Shown here: positions 30,552 to 40,820 of the stretch, one piece after another
Layout: the number at the start of each line of letters is the position of its first letter
How positions within the stretch are numbered: the stretch's first letter is position 1
Source: Labia minor
Taxonomy: Eukaryota; Arthropoda; Insecta; Dermaptera; Spongiphoridae
Assembly (NCBI GenBank): GCA_963082975.1
Contig: OY720348.1
Coordinates: 59,743,461-59,807,460 of the forward strand
Length of the DNA: 64,000 nucleotides
Direction: 5' to 3'
Program-made: the position numbers and the translations under genes
Notes under the pieces: model-generated
The model's database searches: none
What the model was told of the DNA's origin: nothing
The model's input: only the letters and a program-made list of their open reading frames with translations

Positions 30552-31533
30552 TTTATTATACTAGCAAAAATTGTATGTATATATATGTGTATGTATATAT
30601 AGGAGTATATATATATATATATATTGTATATTGTTGGCTTATTTTATTAATTAACAGCTAGAAGGAATTTTTTGAAATTTACACCATAGATAATATTTAT
30701 AAATACAAATCGATCTTTATTAGTTTCAGCCTGGAGAAAAATCATATTCATTAGTTTTTTCTTAATTTAAATTTATATATGGATGACGTCACAAGTAACA
30801 TCCATATTGAATTTTGTCTCTTGCCAATTTTGTTTTTTTTTTAATTGATATTGTATTGATATTTTTTTTTGTATTTAAAATATTTTAAAATGTATTATTT
30901 AATTTCGAAATAAAATTAAAAATATTTGTTTTAATAAAATATATTTATTAATCTCTCATAAAAATAAACAAAGACGGCTTGGTTATTGTCTTGCAAACCT
31001 TTAAGTATTGTTATTTTTATTCTCTAAAATATTTGAGAGTAAGCCGCGGGGTTAAAGCAAAGTAAAGCCGACTCGAGTTCGAGGGATCGAAGCTCGCCGA
31101 GTTCATCGATATTTAAAAATAATAAAAAATGATAAAATGAAGATATATTCCAAAAAAAGGCAAATTTTTTAATATGTTTTGTAGTTAAATTTTTGGTTAA
31201 TTCTTATAAATTTTTATTAGTTAATTTTATTTTATGTTATTTTTTTAATCTATTTCCGTGTTTATTTTTTAATAAATTATTAATTTATATTTATTTATTC
31301 ATTGTTCTTTTATTAATTAATTTTTAGATAGTTTTATAATTTTTAATATTTTTTCACTAAAATATTATTTAATATTTATTAATATTATTATTTATTATTA
31401 TTGAGGACCCCAAATATCATTCATTTAATCAGATTAATGCAATGATGTAAGATTTTATAATTGTAATAAATAATTAAAAAATTGTATATCAATATTGATT
31501 AAAGGGTCGAGCGATAGCTCGGTGTTCCAGGTA
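30552..31533 (+). repeat. Fam-Q repeat, copy 1 (~980 bp)
   Basis: Starts TTATTATACTAGCAAAAATT and ends with the hairpin CGAGCGATAGCTCG followed by GTGTTCCAGGTA. It contains a perfect CRE palindrome (30784-30791), GTTTCAGCCTGGAGAAAAAT, and a tRNA-like patch at about 31040-31105 with GTTCGAGGGATCGAAGCTCG. Other copies are at 32691, 34907, 45476, 47692, 51958 and 60440. Confidence 0.6.
30784..30791. promoter_or_regulatory. CRE palindrome TGACGTCA in Fam-Q
   Basis: A perfect 8-bp CREB/ATF-type palindrome. Fam-Q relics elsewhere carry the same site (41810-41817, 41830-41837, 60649-60656). Function is inferred from the motif only. Confidence 0.4.
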
Positions 31534-32299
31534 AATAGAAATTTAAATATTATATTATATAAACAATCTTTCTATGGAAATTTAATTTTATATTCATTGT
31601 CCGAAATGGATCAATAAGGCGCTGAATGACAACATTTAGTACATATATCTAAAATTTTAAAAAATTAATTTCTGCGGTTATTGAATAGATATTGATATAA
31701 TATATAGTGTATATTCAAATAGAGGTATGTAAGAATATTGTCATGTAACTTCATAGATCGGTTATAGATAGAATTCTCTATTTTATATAAAAATGAAAAA
31801 TATACCTCAAATATTTAACATTTAAAACATTTTCTTTTTTTTTTTTTTTTGGTATGTATACTTATAACAAATTTAATTCTTTTAAAATAATTTACATTAA
31901 AATATGCAATTGAAAATCTTTATTAAAGAATAATTCAATGAAGATTTTTATATCTTGTTATAAGTATTTATTTATTAAAAATAAAATAAATTAGTAATTA
32001 TCGAGTTTATTCATATTTCTTGAAAGTAAGCTCATTTGCACTCAATCAAATAACAATAGAATATTTTTTTTTATTAATTATTTATTAATTATTCATTTTA
32101 TTTATTCAAATAATATCTCTTCCCCTTTCTCTCTCTCTCTCTCTCTCCCTCTCTTTATTTACGATCAATGGGACTGTGGCGTTAATGACATGAAAGCTAC
32201 GTTCTTAATTATAATGATTATAATAATTTAATTATTAATAATACTAATGCTCTTTTACTGGATTATTAATTGATTCCTACTTTAGGATATATTTCTCTG
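31534..32299. other. A+T-rich spacer with (CT)n run
   Basis: Includes a CT microsatellite near 32130-32156. Nothing coding is recognised. Confidence 0.4.
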
Positions 32300-32420
32300 T
32301 TACTATGGCGCTAGTAAATGCAAAAATTTATATTTTTAACACATTTCTCCAATCGTCCAAATCCTCTCTCTAAGCCACTTTGATTCAAATTCTACATTCT
32401 TTTTATTACTTCAAAGGTAA
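32300..32420 (-). pseudogene. LINE 3'-end relic
   Basis: Resembles, with heavy decay, the minus-strand LINE 3' end at 22590-22800 (TACTATGGC...ACATTTCTCCAA...TCTAAGCCAC in plus orientation). Too decayed to translate. Confidence 0.35.
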
Positions 32421-32459
32421 CTTTAAATGCTGAGTCCACTTTGACTTTTTCATTTACTA

Positions 32460-32690
32460 ATAGATTTTCCTGTAAACTTATCAATTAAATCAGTCATATT
32501 TGAGGATGTATAGAGATCATGTGAACCCACTATGATTTCAAATTTTTTCAGTTTTTAAATTGACTGCAATTTTTTTTTTATTTTATAAAATAATAATAAA
32601 TTCAATAAATAATTCAATTTATCGTTCGTCATCCTTTCTTTACCACTTCAATCCACATGTCCAGTCTATTCTTAATTCATTATATATTAT
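32460..32690 (+). repeat. Fam-P repeat, 5' part, interrupted
   Basis: Carries CATCCTTTCTTTACCACTTC and CAGTCTATTCTTAATTCATT, matching the uninterrupted copy at 25440-25970. The match breaks off at 32691 and resumes at 35155, the span of the 2.46-kb unit. A second overlapping piece (GAGGATGTATAGAGATCATG) occurs both at about 32500 and 35310. Confidence 0.6.
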
Positions 32691-33107
32691 ATCTTATCTT
32701 ATTATGCTAGCTAAAATTGTATATATCTATCTATCTATATATCATGGTTCTCAAAAACCGCTCTAACGATTTTTTTCAAATTCACACTAGATATAGTATT
32801 TATAAAGAAAAATTAAGTTTTATTGATGATATCTCTTGAAACATTCAGCTTCATTATTAATTTCTTAATTGAAAATTATATATGGAAAACGTCAAAATTG
32901 GCCTCCATTTTTATTTGTATTAATATTTTTTTTTATTTAAAATATTTTAAAATTTATTATTTAATTTCGAAATAAAATTAAAAATATTTATTTTTAATAA
33001 AATATATATAGATATTTATTAATCTCTCTCAAAAAAAAAAAATAAAATAAAAAACATCAAATCTGCCTGCTAAGACAGTAAAAAAATGACAATTTTTTAT
33101 CTAAATA

Positions 33108-33178
33108 TATATAGTCCAGCGGTTGGACTGATGTTTTAACGATTGGATTTCGTCGGTTCGAAACTCTCCGGGTGAATC
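33108..33178 (+). repeat. tRNA-like patch within Fam-Q
   Basis: TCCAGCGGTTGGACTGATG (A-box-like) and CGGTTCGAAACTCTCCGGG (B-box-like) stand about 30 bases apart, the layout of an internal Pol III promoter. The corresponding position in copy 30552-31533 has a diverged version. It suggests a SINE component in Fam-Q. Confidence 0.5.
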
Positions 33179-34271
33179 GTTATTTAAAAATGAAAATAAT
33201 GAATTTGTTATTTTTTTTCTTTTTATCTATTGTTTACATTTTAATAAATTACTATTTTATATTTATTTATTCATTGTTCTTTTATTAAATTTAATATTTA
33301 TTAATATTATTTATTATTAATTTATATATTGATGACATCACAAATGACATTTATATTGAAATTTGACTCCCGCCTTTTTTTAAAGAATATTTTATTAATA
33401 TTTATTTTATATTTAAAATATTTTAAAATTTTTTATTTAATTTCGAAATAAAATTAAAAATATATATTTTTTTTATATTTAAAATATTTTAAAATTTTTT
33501 ATTTAATTTCGAAATAAAATTAAAAATATATATTTTAATAATATTTTATAATTATAAATTACGATATATATTTATCAATAATAATGAATTTTTTTTTTTA
33601 ACTTAATTACAGAGCCGAGGCTCGGGGTCCCGGTATGATCTTAATATATTGTGAGAATTAGATAAATAATGTAGAGAGAAAAAAATATTTAAAAATAGAT
33701 ATTTATTTAAATGAAATAAAATTATTTAATTTACAGAATGAAAATGTCTATAATAATGTCTAAACATTTTTTCTTTATAATTTTACATTATATATAATAC
33801 TAATTACAGTAGTTATAATATATGGGGAATTTTCAACTTTGACTGCCGATTTGACCATGTTCCCAAACGAATTTTAAAAAAACCAAGACCACTTTACATT
33901 TACACATTTTAAGCTCTAATCGAATCCAAAATCAAAATTTAAAAAATCGAAAAACAAACTCACAGATATATAGATTTTATAAATGAACATTTATACAATT
34001 TATTTTAATTAATTTGAAACATTTTAGGAAACAAATTTTTAATGGGTCATTTTTAGAAATCCCATTTAACAATTATAATAAATAATTAAAAAATTGTAAA
34101 ATTTTTAAAGTATATAAAAATAAATTGTATAAATTGGTTAAAGGGTCGAGTGATAGTTCGGTGTCCCAGGTATATATTTTATATTAACACGCCTACTTTT
34201 CTATATAATAAAGATATAAAGAATCATATTTTAATTTTTATATAACCAAGAAATCATTTTTTCACTTAAAA

Positions 34272-34383
34272 TATAGTTGTAAAGCCCAAATCTCCGATCC
34301 ATATAACATCATCGACTGGGCCGCTACCAAAAGGAGTCTTCTCTTGCTCTGACTAGGGCCACCGGTATTTGCCATTAGTCTCG
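34272..34383 (-). pseudogene. LINE (R1-like) RT fragment inside the composite unit
   Basis: On the minus strand the frame reads RLMANTGGPSQSKRRLLLVA then AQSMMLYGSEIWALQL. The NTGGP...RRLL...LYGSEIW pattern is that of the segment just after the RT core in R1/Loa-type LINEs. Only about 37 codons remain. The second composite unit carries the same fragment. Confidence 0.65.
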
Positions 34384-35154
34384 AAAAAATAATATTAAAT
34401 TTTATATAAATTTATAAATTAGAATATTTGAATTTGTTTAAATTTTAACACATGTAATCAATCATATGCATAAAGAATAGAAAATTTTGAAAATCAACTT
34501 GGTATTAAATTCAGAAAAAAAAAATACTCATATATAGAATATATAGACTATTCGAATATAATTGAAACTCTTTCTCTCCCTCTATTTTAAATTTGAAAAA
34601 ACGGAGTGTTAAGAAATTAAGATTCCTTATACAACATGGATGGTTAAATGAATTGGGCTCCCTACCTCCCTGAGAAATTCACATTAAAAATGTTTATAAT
34701 ATTTTAGTTTATTAAATCAAACTATTATTTTTTTATTTCAATATTTTTAATGTTAATACAATAATTTTTATTTTATAATCTATAAAATAATTTAATTATT
34801 TTTAAAAACAACGGTCTTCAATTACAATTTTTTTACTCTCTACTGACTGTTCATTTCATAACTGAAAATAGTGTCGAATAGAAATAGACGATATTACTTG
34901 GATTAATCTTATTATGCTAGCTAAAATTGTTTGTTTGTATTATTGAGGACCCCAGTTCAATTCATTTTAATCAGATTGATGCAATGATGCAACATTTAAT
35001 AATTGTAATAAATAATTAATTGTAGATTAATATTTTTTAAAGGGTCGAGCGACAGCTCGGTGTCCCAGGTATTAATATTACCAGCCAAACCCAATAATAA
35101 TGAATCATTTTTTTTTAACTTAAGTACCGAGCCGAGGCTCGGGGTCCCGGTACT

Positions 35155-35360
35155 TATATTTAAACCTCATACAATCCGTTCACATTTATTAAATATATTA
35201 TTTTCAAAAATATTGGATAATATGAATTATTGCTTATATATACCAACTACATGTACTATAATGTTCAATTCAATGAGTTAAAGTAGATTTATTTATTTAA
35301 TTTTATTTGAGGATGTATAGAGATCATGCGATTCCACTATGATTTCAATTTTTCCAGTCT
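35155..35360 (+). repeat. Fam-P repeat, 3' part
   Basis: Resumes Fam-P with AATATTGGATAATATGAATT and CATGTACTATAATGTTCAA, as in 25860-25940, directly after the composite unit. Confidence 0.6.
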
Positions 35361-35931
35361 TTGAAATTTACTGCAATTGTTTTAATTTTATTAAATAATA
35401 TCACTTAAATAAAATAAATAAAATTTAATATCTGTTAATCAAACATTTGAAGTTTATAGAATATTTATTTTTCAACACATTTATAAACATGTGTAATTAA
35501 TAATTTATTAATAATTAGAAAGTTTAAAACAATTTATATTTTTTTTTTTAATTTACCTCATTAATAATGATTTAACTTATTAGAATTTATTTATTATATC
35601 TGGTTCAAAATATAGTATAACGAGAAAATAATTATATATGTAAATAGATGGATTCTTTTATTTTTTTATTTTCATATTTTTGAAAAATTTCAATTTATAT
35701 TGATATGCTCAGTTTGTCATTGAAAAAGTTTTTAACCTCTTCGATAAGCATCATATAAATCATCCTTTAAAAGTTATTTGAATTCCAAATTTCATTATAA
35801 TGTGTCTTTTTGGAGAGAATATTTTATCATTTTATAAATAGGGTGACGGTTTCATTCTTCTTTCAAAGTCCTACTTTAGAAAATAACGTCACTGGACTCA
35901 CGTGAGTTCACGATTTCTCCAACTACTCATT
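35361..35931. other. A+T-rich spacer
   Basis: Nothing recognised. Confidence 0.4.
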
Positions 35932-36870
35932 ACTATCTCGTCAGAGATAGAATTGCGATCACGAAAATTTTCGAAGTTGAGATTTTGATGTTTTTATACG
36001 TTTTGAAGGTCCCTGAGTAATTTTTATTAAGGTTGAGAAAAATGTCTGTGTGTGTGTATATATATGTATGTGTGTGTGTATGTAGCCAAGATTACTAAAA
36101 AACGGTTTGAGCTAGAATAATGAAATTTGGTACATAGGCCTTATTCAAAATTCGTAGTTTTCTATTAACTTTGGAGAAATGTAGTTCATTCGGAATAATA
36201 AATAATAATGATAATAATAATAAATAATAATAAATATTATTTATTAATTTTAATTTATAATTGAATTAATTAAATTTAATTTAAATATATAGGATCTTAA
36301 AAAATGAAATTTATTTTATTATTTTCTCATGAAGATGTTCTCCGAGCGACTAAGCAAATTCAAGTTGCGCTGGGACATGTATTTAAAATATCTTAGAAGC
36401 CTACGATTGGCAATAATAAGCGATCCATCCATTGGGTCTTCGTTCAGTGCCTCACACGCGATTGGTCGTCGAGAGCCCCCACCACTCTGCTTAGATGTCA
36501 CCAGCAGGGTATAAAAAGCCGTGAAGCAGGCCAGTATCGGCAGTTGAGCAGTTGCCAGTAGCAGTTGTGATTCAAGACGTTAAGAAGAACATATCCGAAG
36601 AACGACGAAAATATTCGAAGAACGAAGAACCGAAGATTTCCAAGACGTTTATTTTTCCGGTGTATATATTTTTGCTATATTTCTAAACAAAAACGATATA
36701 TTTTTTGCTACACTTTTCAATAAAAACGATATATTTTTTGCTAATACTTTTCAACAAAACGATATTTTTTAATACATCTGCTTCACTATCGAAGCCACCA
36801 ACCCTACAAATATAATATATGTTATTTAATCCAATTCAAATTGCGAGATAGTCGAGTGGAGACACTCCAG
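35932..36870 (+). mobile_element. Fam-A repeat, copy 5, split by an LTR-like insert
   Basis: Starts ACTATCTCGTCAGAGATAG and ends GAGTGGAGACACTCCAG. Its (GT)n position is at 36045-36080. Between about 36190 and 36290 the body is shortened (the AGGGTCATTACC to CACGTGACG part is missing), and at about 36290-36808 an LTR-like sequence is inserted, after which the 3' end resumes. Confidence 0.82.
36290..36808 (+). mobile_element. solo-LTR-like insertion with core promoter
   Basis: The insert has CCAAT-type boxes (GATTGGC, CATTGGG, CGATTGGTCG, seen as ATTGG), a TATA box (TATAAAA, 36510-36516) and, about 30 bp downstream, an arthropod initiator-like GGCAGTTGAGCAGTTGCC. The 3' part has three tandem ~35-bp units around AAAACGATATATTTTTTGCT with an AATAAA signal. 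The flanks share A+T bases (AAATATA), compatible with a short target duplication. This is how a solo LTR of a retrotransposon looks. No protein is encoded; the two frames here are mutual shadows. Confidence 0.6.
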
Positions 36871-37734
36871 CTTTTAAGAAGCTATGAAGAAATTTTGTTT
36901 ATTATTTCAATTGTTTACTAATTCTTAATGATTGGATAAATATACATTTTTTTTATTGAAATTATCGATTCCCATTGGTTAATTACTAATGGTTTAAAGT
37001 ATCCAACCGATCAATAAATGATTGATTGATGGTGAGAAGTAAGCTTTCCTCTCATTTTTCTCCTTTTTTTTCTCTAATAAATATTTTATATTAATATATC
37101 GAAATAAAAATGAAGATCCCTTATTAATAAAATGAAAAATACACTTATTATAGTGATTATTAATAATTATTACATAAATAATATAATATTGATCACATAC
37201 AGAACAAATACTACTTTCTAATTTTATATTCCAAACGCCCATTTAAAATTCCATTAGACCACTGGCAACAAAGTACTCTTTTTTTTACAACACGGAATAA
37301 TGAATTGAACATCAATTATCTCCCCTGGTGAATCATATTAATGCCTTTAGAAAATTACAATTGATTTGGATAATGCATTTACTTGACATTGAATACCAAT
37401 TAATTATTTATTATAGATTCGGGCATGGAATGAGATTTTCAAAAGTGAAATAGGCTGGTTTGTTCGGACACTTATTCATCTGTCCTGTATCATCAATCTT
37501 CATAGAAGAGAATTCAACTACAAATAATATAATTTGATCAATCTATAATATAAACCATTCAAATGCACAAACATTAATTACAAACTGTTGGCTTTTTATG
37601 ACGAATTTAAATATGAAAATGTTTTAATTTAATATTAAATAATATATATTAATAAAAGATAAATTCATATACCAAATTTCTTTGAGTTTGATGTTATATG
37701 CAAACCTTTTTAATTCACTGGTTGCATTATATCT
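36871..37734. other. A+T-rich spacer
   Basis: Frames present are A+T noise. Nothing recognised. Confidence 0.4.
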
Positions 37735-38030
37735 GTCAGGAAGATCAGTCAAGATCGGTAGCACAATTCATACCGGTGGCCACACTGGAAGCAGCAAAAG
37801 TGCCGCGCCTCATAAGATTGGACCTTCTTCTAACTAGTACAGTTGGGTACTTATAAGACTTCTAACTCTTATCAGGAAATTGGAAAGGTTTTCGCATAGA
37901 TAAGAAGTGGGGTAAGGACATGGTTCCTACAGAAAGGTAGAATATCATGAGCGAGGTTCCCAATCCCTCAAGGAGGTCTATTCTTGACCAAAATATCGTG
38001 TAGAAATTCCCACCAACAACCCAAATTTAT
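37735..38030 (-). other. unassigned higher-complexity patch
   Basis: About 300 bp of ordinary complexity just outside the mariner pair. The minus strand is open in long pieces (for example VGGNFYTIFWSRIDLLEG) with one or two stops, and another frame holds RHFCCFQCGHRYELC, a Cys-pair pattern reminiscent of a zinc finger but too short to call. It may be a gene or transposon relic. Confidence 0.25.
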
Positions 38031-38091
38031 ATATAACAGTTGGGCTGAAAAGTCCAAAACACATTTTTTTTTTGGTGAAAATAAATTTTTT

Positions 38092-38700
38092 TTATTTAAT
38101 ATAGTTGTCGTCAATACAACGATTATAGCGATCATGCAATTTTTCTAAACCATTTTTATAGTATGATTTCTTTTTAGCCTCAAAATAGATTTCAGTCTTG
38201 ACGATTACCTCTTCATCAGCGCTGATTTTTTTTTCCAGCGGGCATTCTTTGAGATCTGCAAACAGGAAAAATTCTAGAAGCAACTCAAAGTCCAATTTAT
38301 ACAACTTTTCCATCGTTTTTATTGATTTGTGACAGGGCGCATTGTCTTGATGAAATAACACTTTTCTTTTCCAAATGAGATCTTTTTTTTCGTGATTTCA
38401 TCTTTAAAACGCCCCAACAACACTATGTAACATTCACTGTTGATAGTCAGGTCCCTATTAAATATAATCCCAGAATATTGCTGTGATAACCTTGATAGTC
38501 TACTGTTACACCTTTCCGCGCTTTGACTTTGGTTTTTTCAACCCACTTAGTGGCTGTCGATTGGACTTTGGAGTAAAGTGTATTTAGGATTCAATCATTG
38601 TAATATATCGACAAAAAATTTGGGTTTATTACAGTTAAATATTTCTAGAAACTGTTCTAAATCCTCACAACGTTATTGTTTTTGATCGATGTGAGCATAC
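38092..38700 (-). pseudogene. mariner transposase, catalytic part (relic)
   Basis: In order on the minus strand: LRKLC.RWLPRMLT, RCEDLEQFLEIFNCNKPKFF, VITAIFWD with the first catalytic Asp, TINSECYIVLLGRFKDEITK, then MLFHQDNAPCHKSIKTMEKL with the second Asp. It ends AKKKSYYKNGLEKLHDRYNR. The PHPPYSPDLAPSD-type segment with the third Asp is missing: FELL runs straight into EFFLFADLKECP, so a small in-frame deletion removes the last residue of the DD34D triad. Several stops and frameshifts are also present. The identity as a mariner is secure. Confidence 0.85.
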
Positions 38701-38751
38701 GCGGCAGCCATCTTGCACACAGCTTTCGCAGGTAAAAATATTCTCGTATTA

Positions 38752-39300
38752 TTAGGTTGGCAACTAAGTCATTGCCGTTTTTTTTAATAAAATCAAGGAC
38801 AATCATGGAACTAAATAACTTTATTCTGTAATGTATTGCCCATTTTGATCAATGACCTTTTGCCATCTTTCAGGCAGCATTTCGATTATTTCTTTGATTA
38901 GGTCGTCATCAACTTCAACTGGACTACCAGAGTGTTTTTCATCTTTGAGTGAAAAATCCTCAGAACGAAATTTGGCAAACCAATTTTGACACTGCTGTTC
39001 CTTTAAGGTTTCGTCGCCATAAACAACATATAACTTTTTATGAGCTTGCGATGCGTTTTTCCCTTTGCGGAAATAAAAAAGCAAAATATGACGAAAATGT
39101 TCCTTTTGATCTTCCATTTTTCAACAAACGTCAAACGAAAACTACGGAACCGATCAAAAAACTTTTTTTACTGATTGACAGCTGAATTGCCAACTATCAA
39201 ATACCAAAATGTGTTTTACATTTGGACTATGTCGGTAAACCTAAAAATTCAACTGAAGTCATCTATGAATGAAATCGGCAATGACTTAGTTGCCAACCCA
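38752..39300 (-). mobile_element. deletion-derivative mariner (549 bp) nested in the older one
   Basis: Ends are TTAGGTTGGCAACTAAGTCA (left) and, complemented, TGGGTTGGCAACTAAGTCAT (right), with TA at both flanks (38750-38751 and 39301-39302). It keeps both transposase ends and has lost the middle, the usual origin of a MITE from a full mariner. The TIRs are nearly intact, so it is younger than its host. Confidence 0.88.
38821..39117 (-). CDS. mini-transposase: mariner N-terminus fused to its C-terminus
   Basis: A 98-codon open frame begins MEDQKEHFRHILLFYFRKGK and continues through the helix-turn-helix region to DDLIKEIIE. It then passes directly to LPERWQKVIDQNGQYITE, the normal C-terminus of the mellifera-type mariner. 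The deletion kept the frame, so the product would hold the DNA-binding N-terminal domain without any catalytic Asp. If expressed it could bind TIRs and act as a repressor; that role is inference. Full mariner transposases are about 340-350 residues. The overlapping plus-strand frame is a shadow. Confidence 0.75.
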   Translation of the reverse strand: MEDQKEHFRHILLFYFRKGKNASQAHKKLYVVYGDETLKEQQCQNWFAKFRSEDFSLKDEKHSGSPVEVDDDLIKEIIEMLPERWQKVIDQNGQYITE

Positions 39301-39339
39301 TATATATTATAAACATTCCTTTGATATTTTTGGAGTCTC

Positions 39340-39600
39340 AGCTAACTAAATCAACTTTACTTTACGGTCATTCAACATTTTTTTTTTTATTATTTTGATA
39401 TTTTCGTCATTAACATCCTCTTTCGTCCGTCTGCTGGGTGTATCATCTTCGATGCTCATTTTGCCTCCTTTAAACTTGTAAGCCATCTTTTAATGGTTAA
39501 TTCTCCTAGTAGGGAGCGCGAATTATATTTATCAAGCCAAACCATGACTTCAAAAGTATTTTTTCAATAAAAAGGAATGTTTTCTATCCATATCTTTTTG
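39340..39600 (-). pseudogene. mariner transposase, N-terminal part of the older relic
   Basis: On the minus strand YKFKGGKMSIEDDTPSRRTK, EDVNDENIKIIKKKMLNDRK and LAETPKISK follow each other, the segment between the two helix-turn-helix units of mariner transposases. It joins logically to LRKLC.RWLP on the other side of the nested element. It contains a stop and a frameshift. Confidence 0.75.
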
Positions 39601-39999
39601 AAAATAACAAAACCTGCGTTACTCAAAATGCTCTATCTCACAAACCATCTACTCGAAAAAGCTGAGAAATTTATATATATATATACTAATAAATAAGCAG
39701 ATGTATTTAATCCTAGTAATGGAATATTTGTGTAAGACTATGAACTTTTCTGTCCAACTTTTATATCATTTAAATAAACAAATACATAATTTTATAGTTA
39801 AAAAAAATAAATAAAAATTTATAGTTTTTTAATTTTGAAATTTTAATTTCAATATTAACTTAAATTATTCATAGTTATTTAAAATCAGTGAACAAAATAT
39901 ATCATTGATAGGATTATAAACCAAATTCAAATAAAAAAATATACAAGACCTTGTCTATCATGATAATTAATAAACAGAAATTCCACCATATGAATTAAT
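39601..39999. other. A+T-rich spacer
   Basis: Nothing recognised. Confidence 0.4.
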
Positions 40000-40414
40000 A
40001 AATTTGTTACACGGGCATTATTCAAAATGCGTAGTTTGCTATCAACTTTTGAGAAATGTAGCTCATTCGGAAGAGGACCATTACCTATCACGTTTTGATT
40101 TTTTGACTCTAAACTGACCGTAAAAATAAAGATATATGTATGATAGCTTTTGATATGATTAAAAATTGTATAAAATTGCTATATATAGAATTTCAGCTTG
40201 ATTGAATACTGAAATTAATTTTTTAATTTTTTAACACGTTGACTGCCAATCACGCGCCAGCACGTGATGTCATCAACAAAAAGCCAAACACGCGCTGGAT
40301 TAATAAATATTTATTAATTTTAATTAATAATTTAATTAATTAATTGAATTGAAATATAATATTTGTTAATTAATCCAATTCAAATTGCGAGATAGTCGAG
40401 TGGAGTAACTCCAG
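40000..40414 (+). mobile_element. Fam-A repeat, copy 6 (5'-truncated)
   Basis: Begins inside the family at ACACGGGCATTATTCAAAAT and runs to the end GATAGTCGAGTGGAG..CTCCAG (40414). The hairpin end and the (GT)n part are missing. Confidence 0.82.
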
Positions 40415-40729
40415 ATTTTTTTATATATAGAAATAAAATGAAATTTTCTATTTTCCAAAAGAATTATCAAGCTATATTTGAAATGTTACAAAAAAATATT
40501 CCAATAAATAGACAATGTTTTCTTGGAATTATTCGAATTTTGTTGGTGAGAGAGAGAGAGAGAGAGAGAGTATAGAAAAACATTCGCTATTTTTTTCTTT
40601 CATTTTCTACCCTTACGCCTTCTCATCTCTTCTCTCTACTTTTCGTTCTATTTATTAAATAATCTCCAAAAAAAAAAGTTTTCCTTTGAACATATTCTTC
40701 TTATTAATCAATTCTAAATAAAATTATAC
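40415..40729. other. A+T-rich spacer with (GA)n
   Basis: GA microsatellite at about 40551-40570; nothing else recognised. Confidence 0.5.
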
Positions 40730-40820
40730 CAATTATTCAAAGGGAGATTCCCTCCATCGAAAAGTTTTTTAACAAAGTGTGCGGTGGTGGTTTTTTTTTT
40801 TTTCATGAAGTTGGTTCCTG

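Larger units (their letters stand above)
32691..35154 (+). mobile_element. 2.46-kb composite repeat unit, copy 1
   Basis: The unit starts ATCTTATCTTATTATGCTAG and ends GCCGAGGCTCGGGGTCCCGG plus TACT, and is repeated almost base for base at 45476-47939. Inside, a Fam-Q copy occupies the left (32691-33640, ending in the same GCCGAGGCTCGG hairpin). A second, shorter Fam-Q copy occupies the right (34907-35154, again starting TTATTATGCTAGCTAAAATT). Between them lie about 1.27 kb that include a LINE reverse-transcriptase fragment. A Fam-P repeat flanks the unit on both sides, showing a precise insertion. No TIR or clear target duplication was found. Confidence 0.75.
38041..39600 (-). mobile_element. 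old mariner relic interrupted by a second mariner
   Basis: The 3' end is at the left (TTGGGCTGAAAAGTCC-type terminus near 38041). The transposase fragments on the minus strand appear in two blocks separated by the 549-bp mariner at 38752-39300, and read continuously across it. The 5' terminus is not clear, so the right boundary is approximate. Confidence 0.75.

Noticed and set aside
37735-38030. A zinc-finger exon based on RHFCCFQCGHRYELC.
   Set aside because: Only one Cys pair without the downstream His pair, and a stop follows closely.
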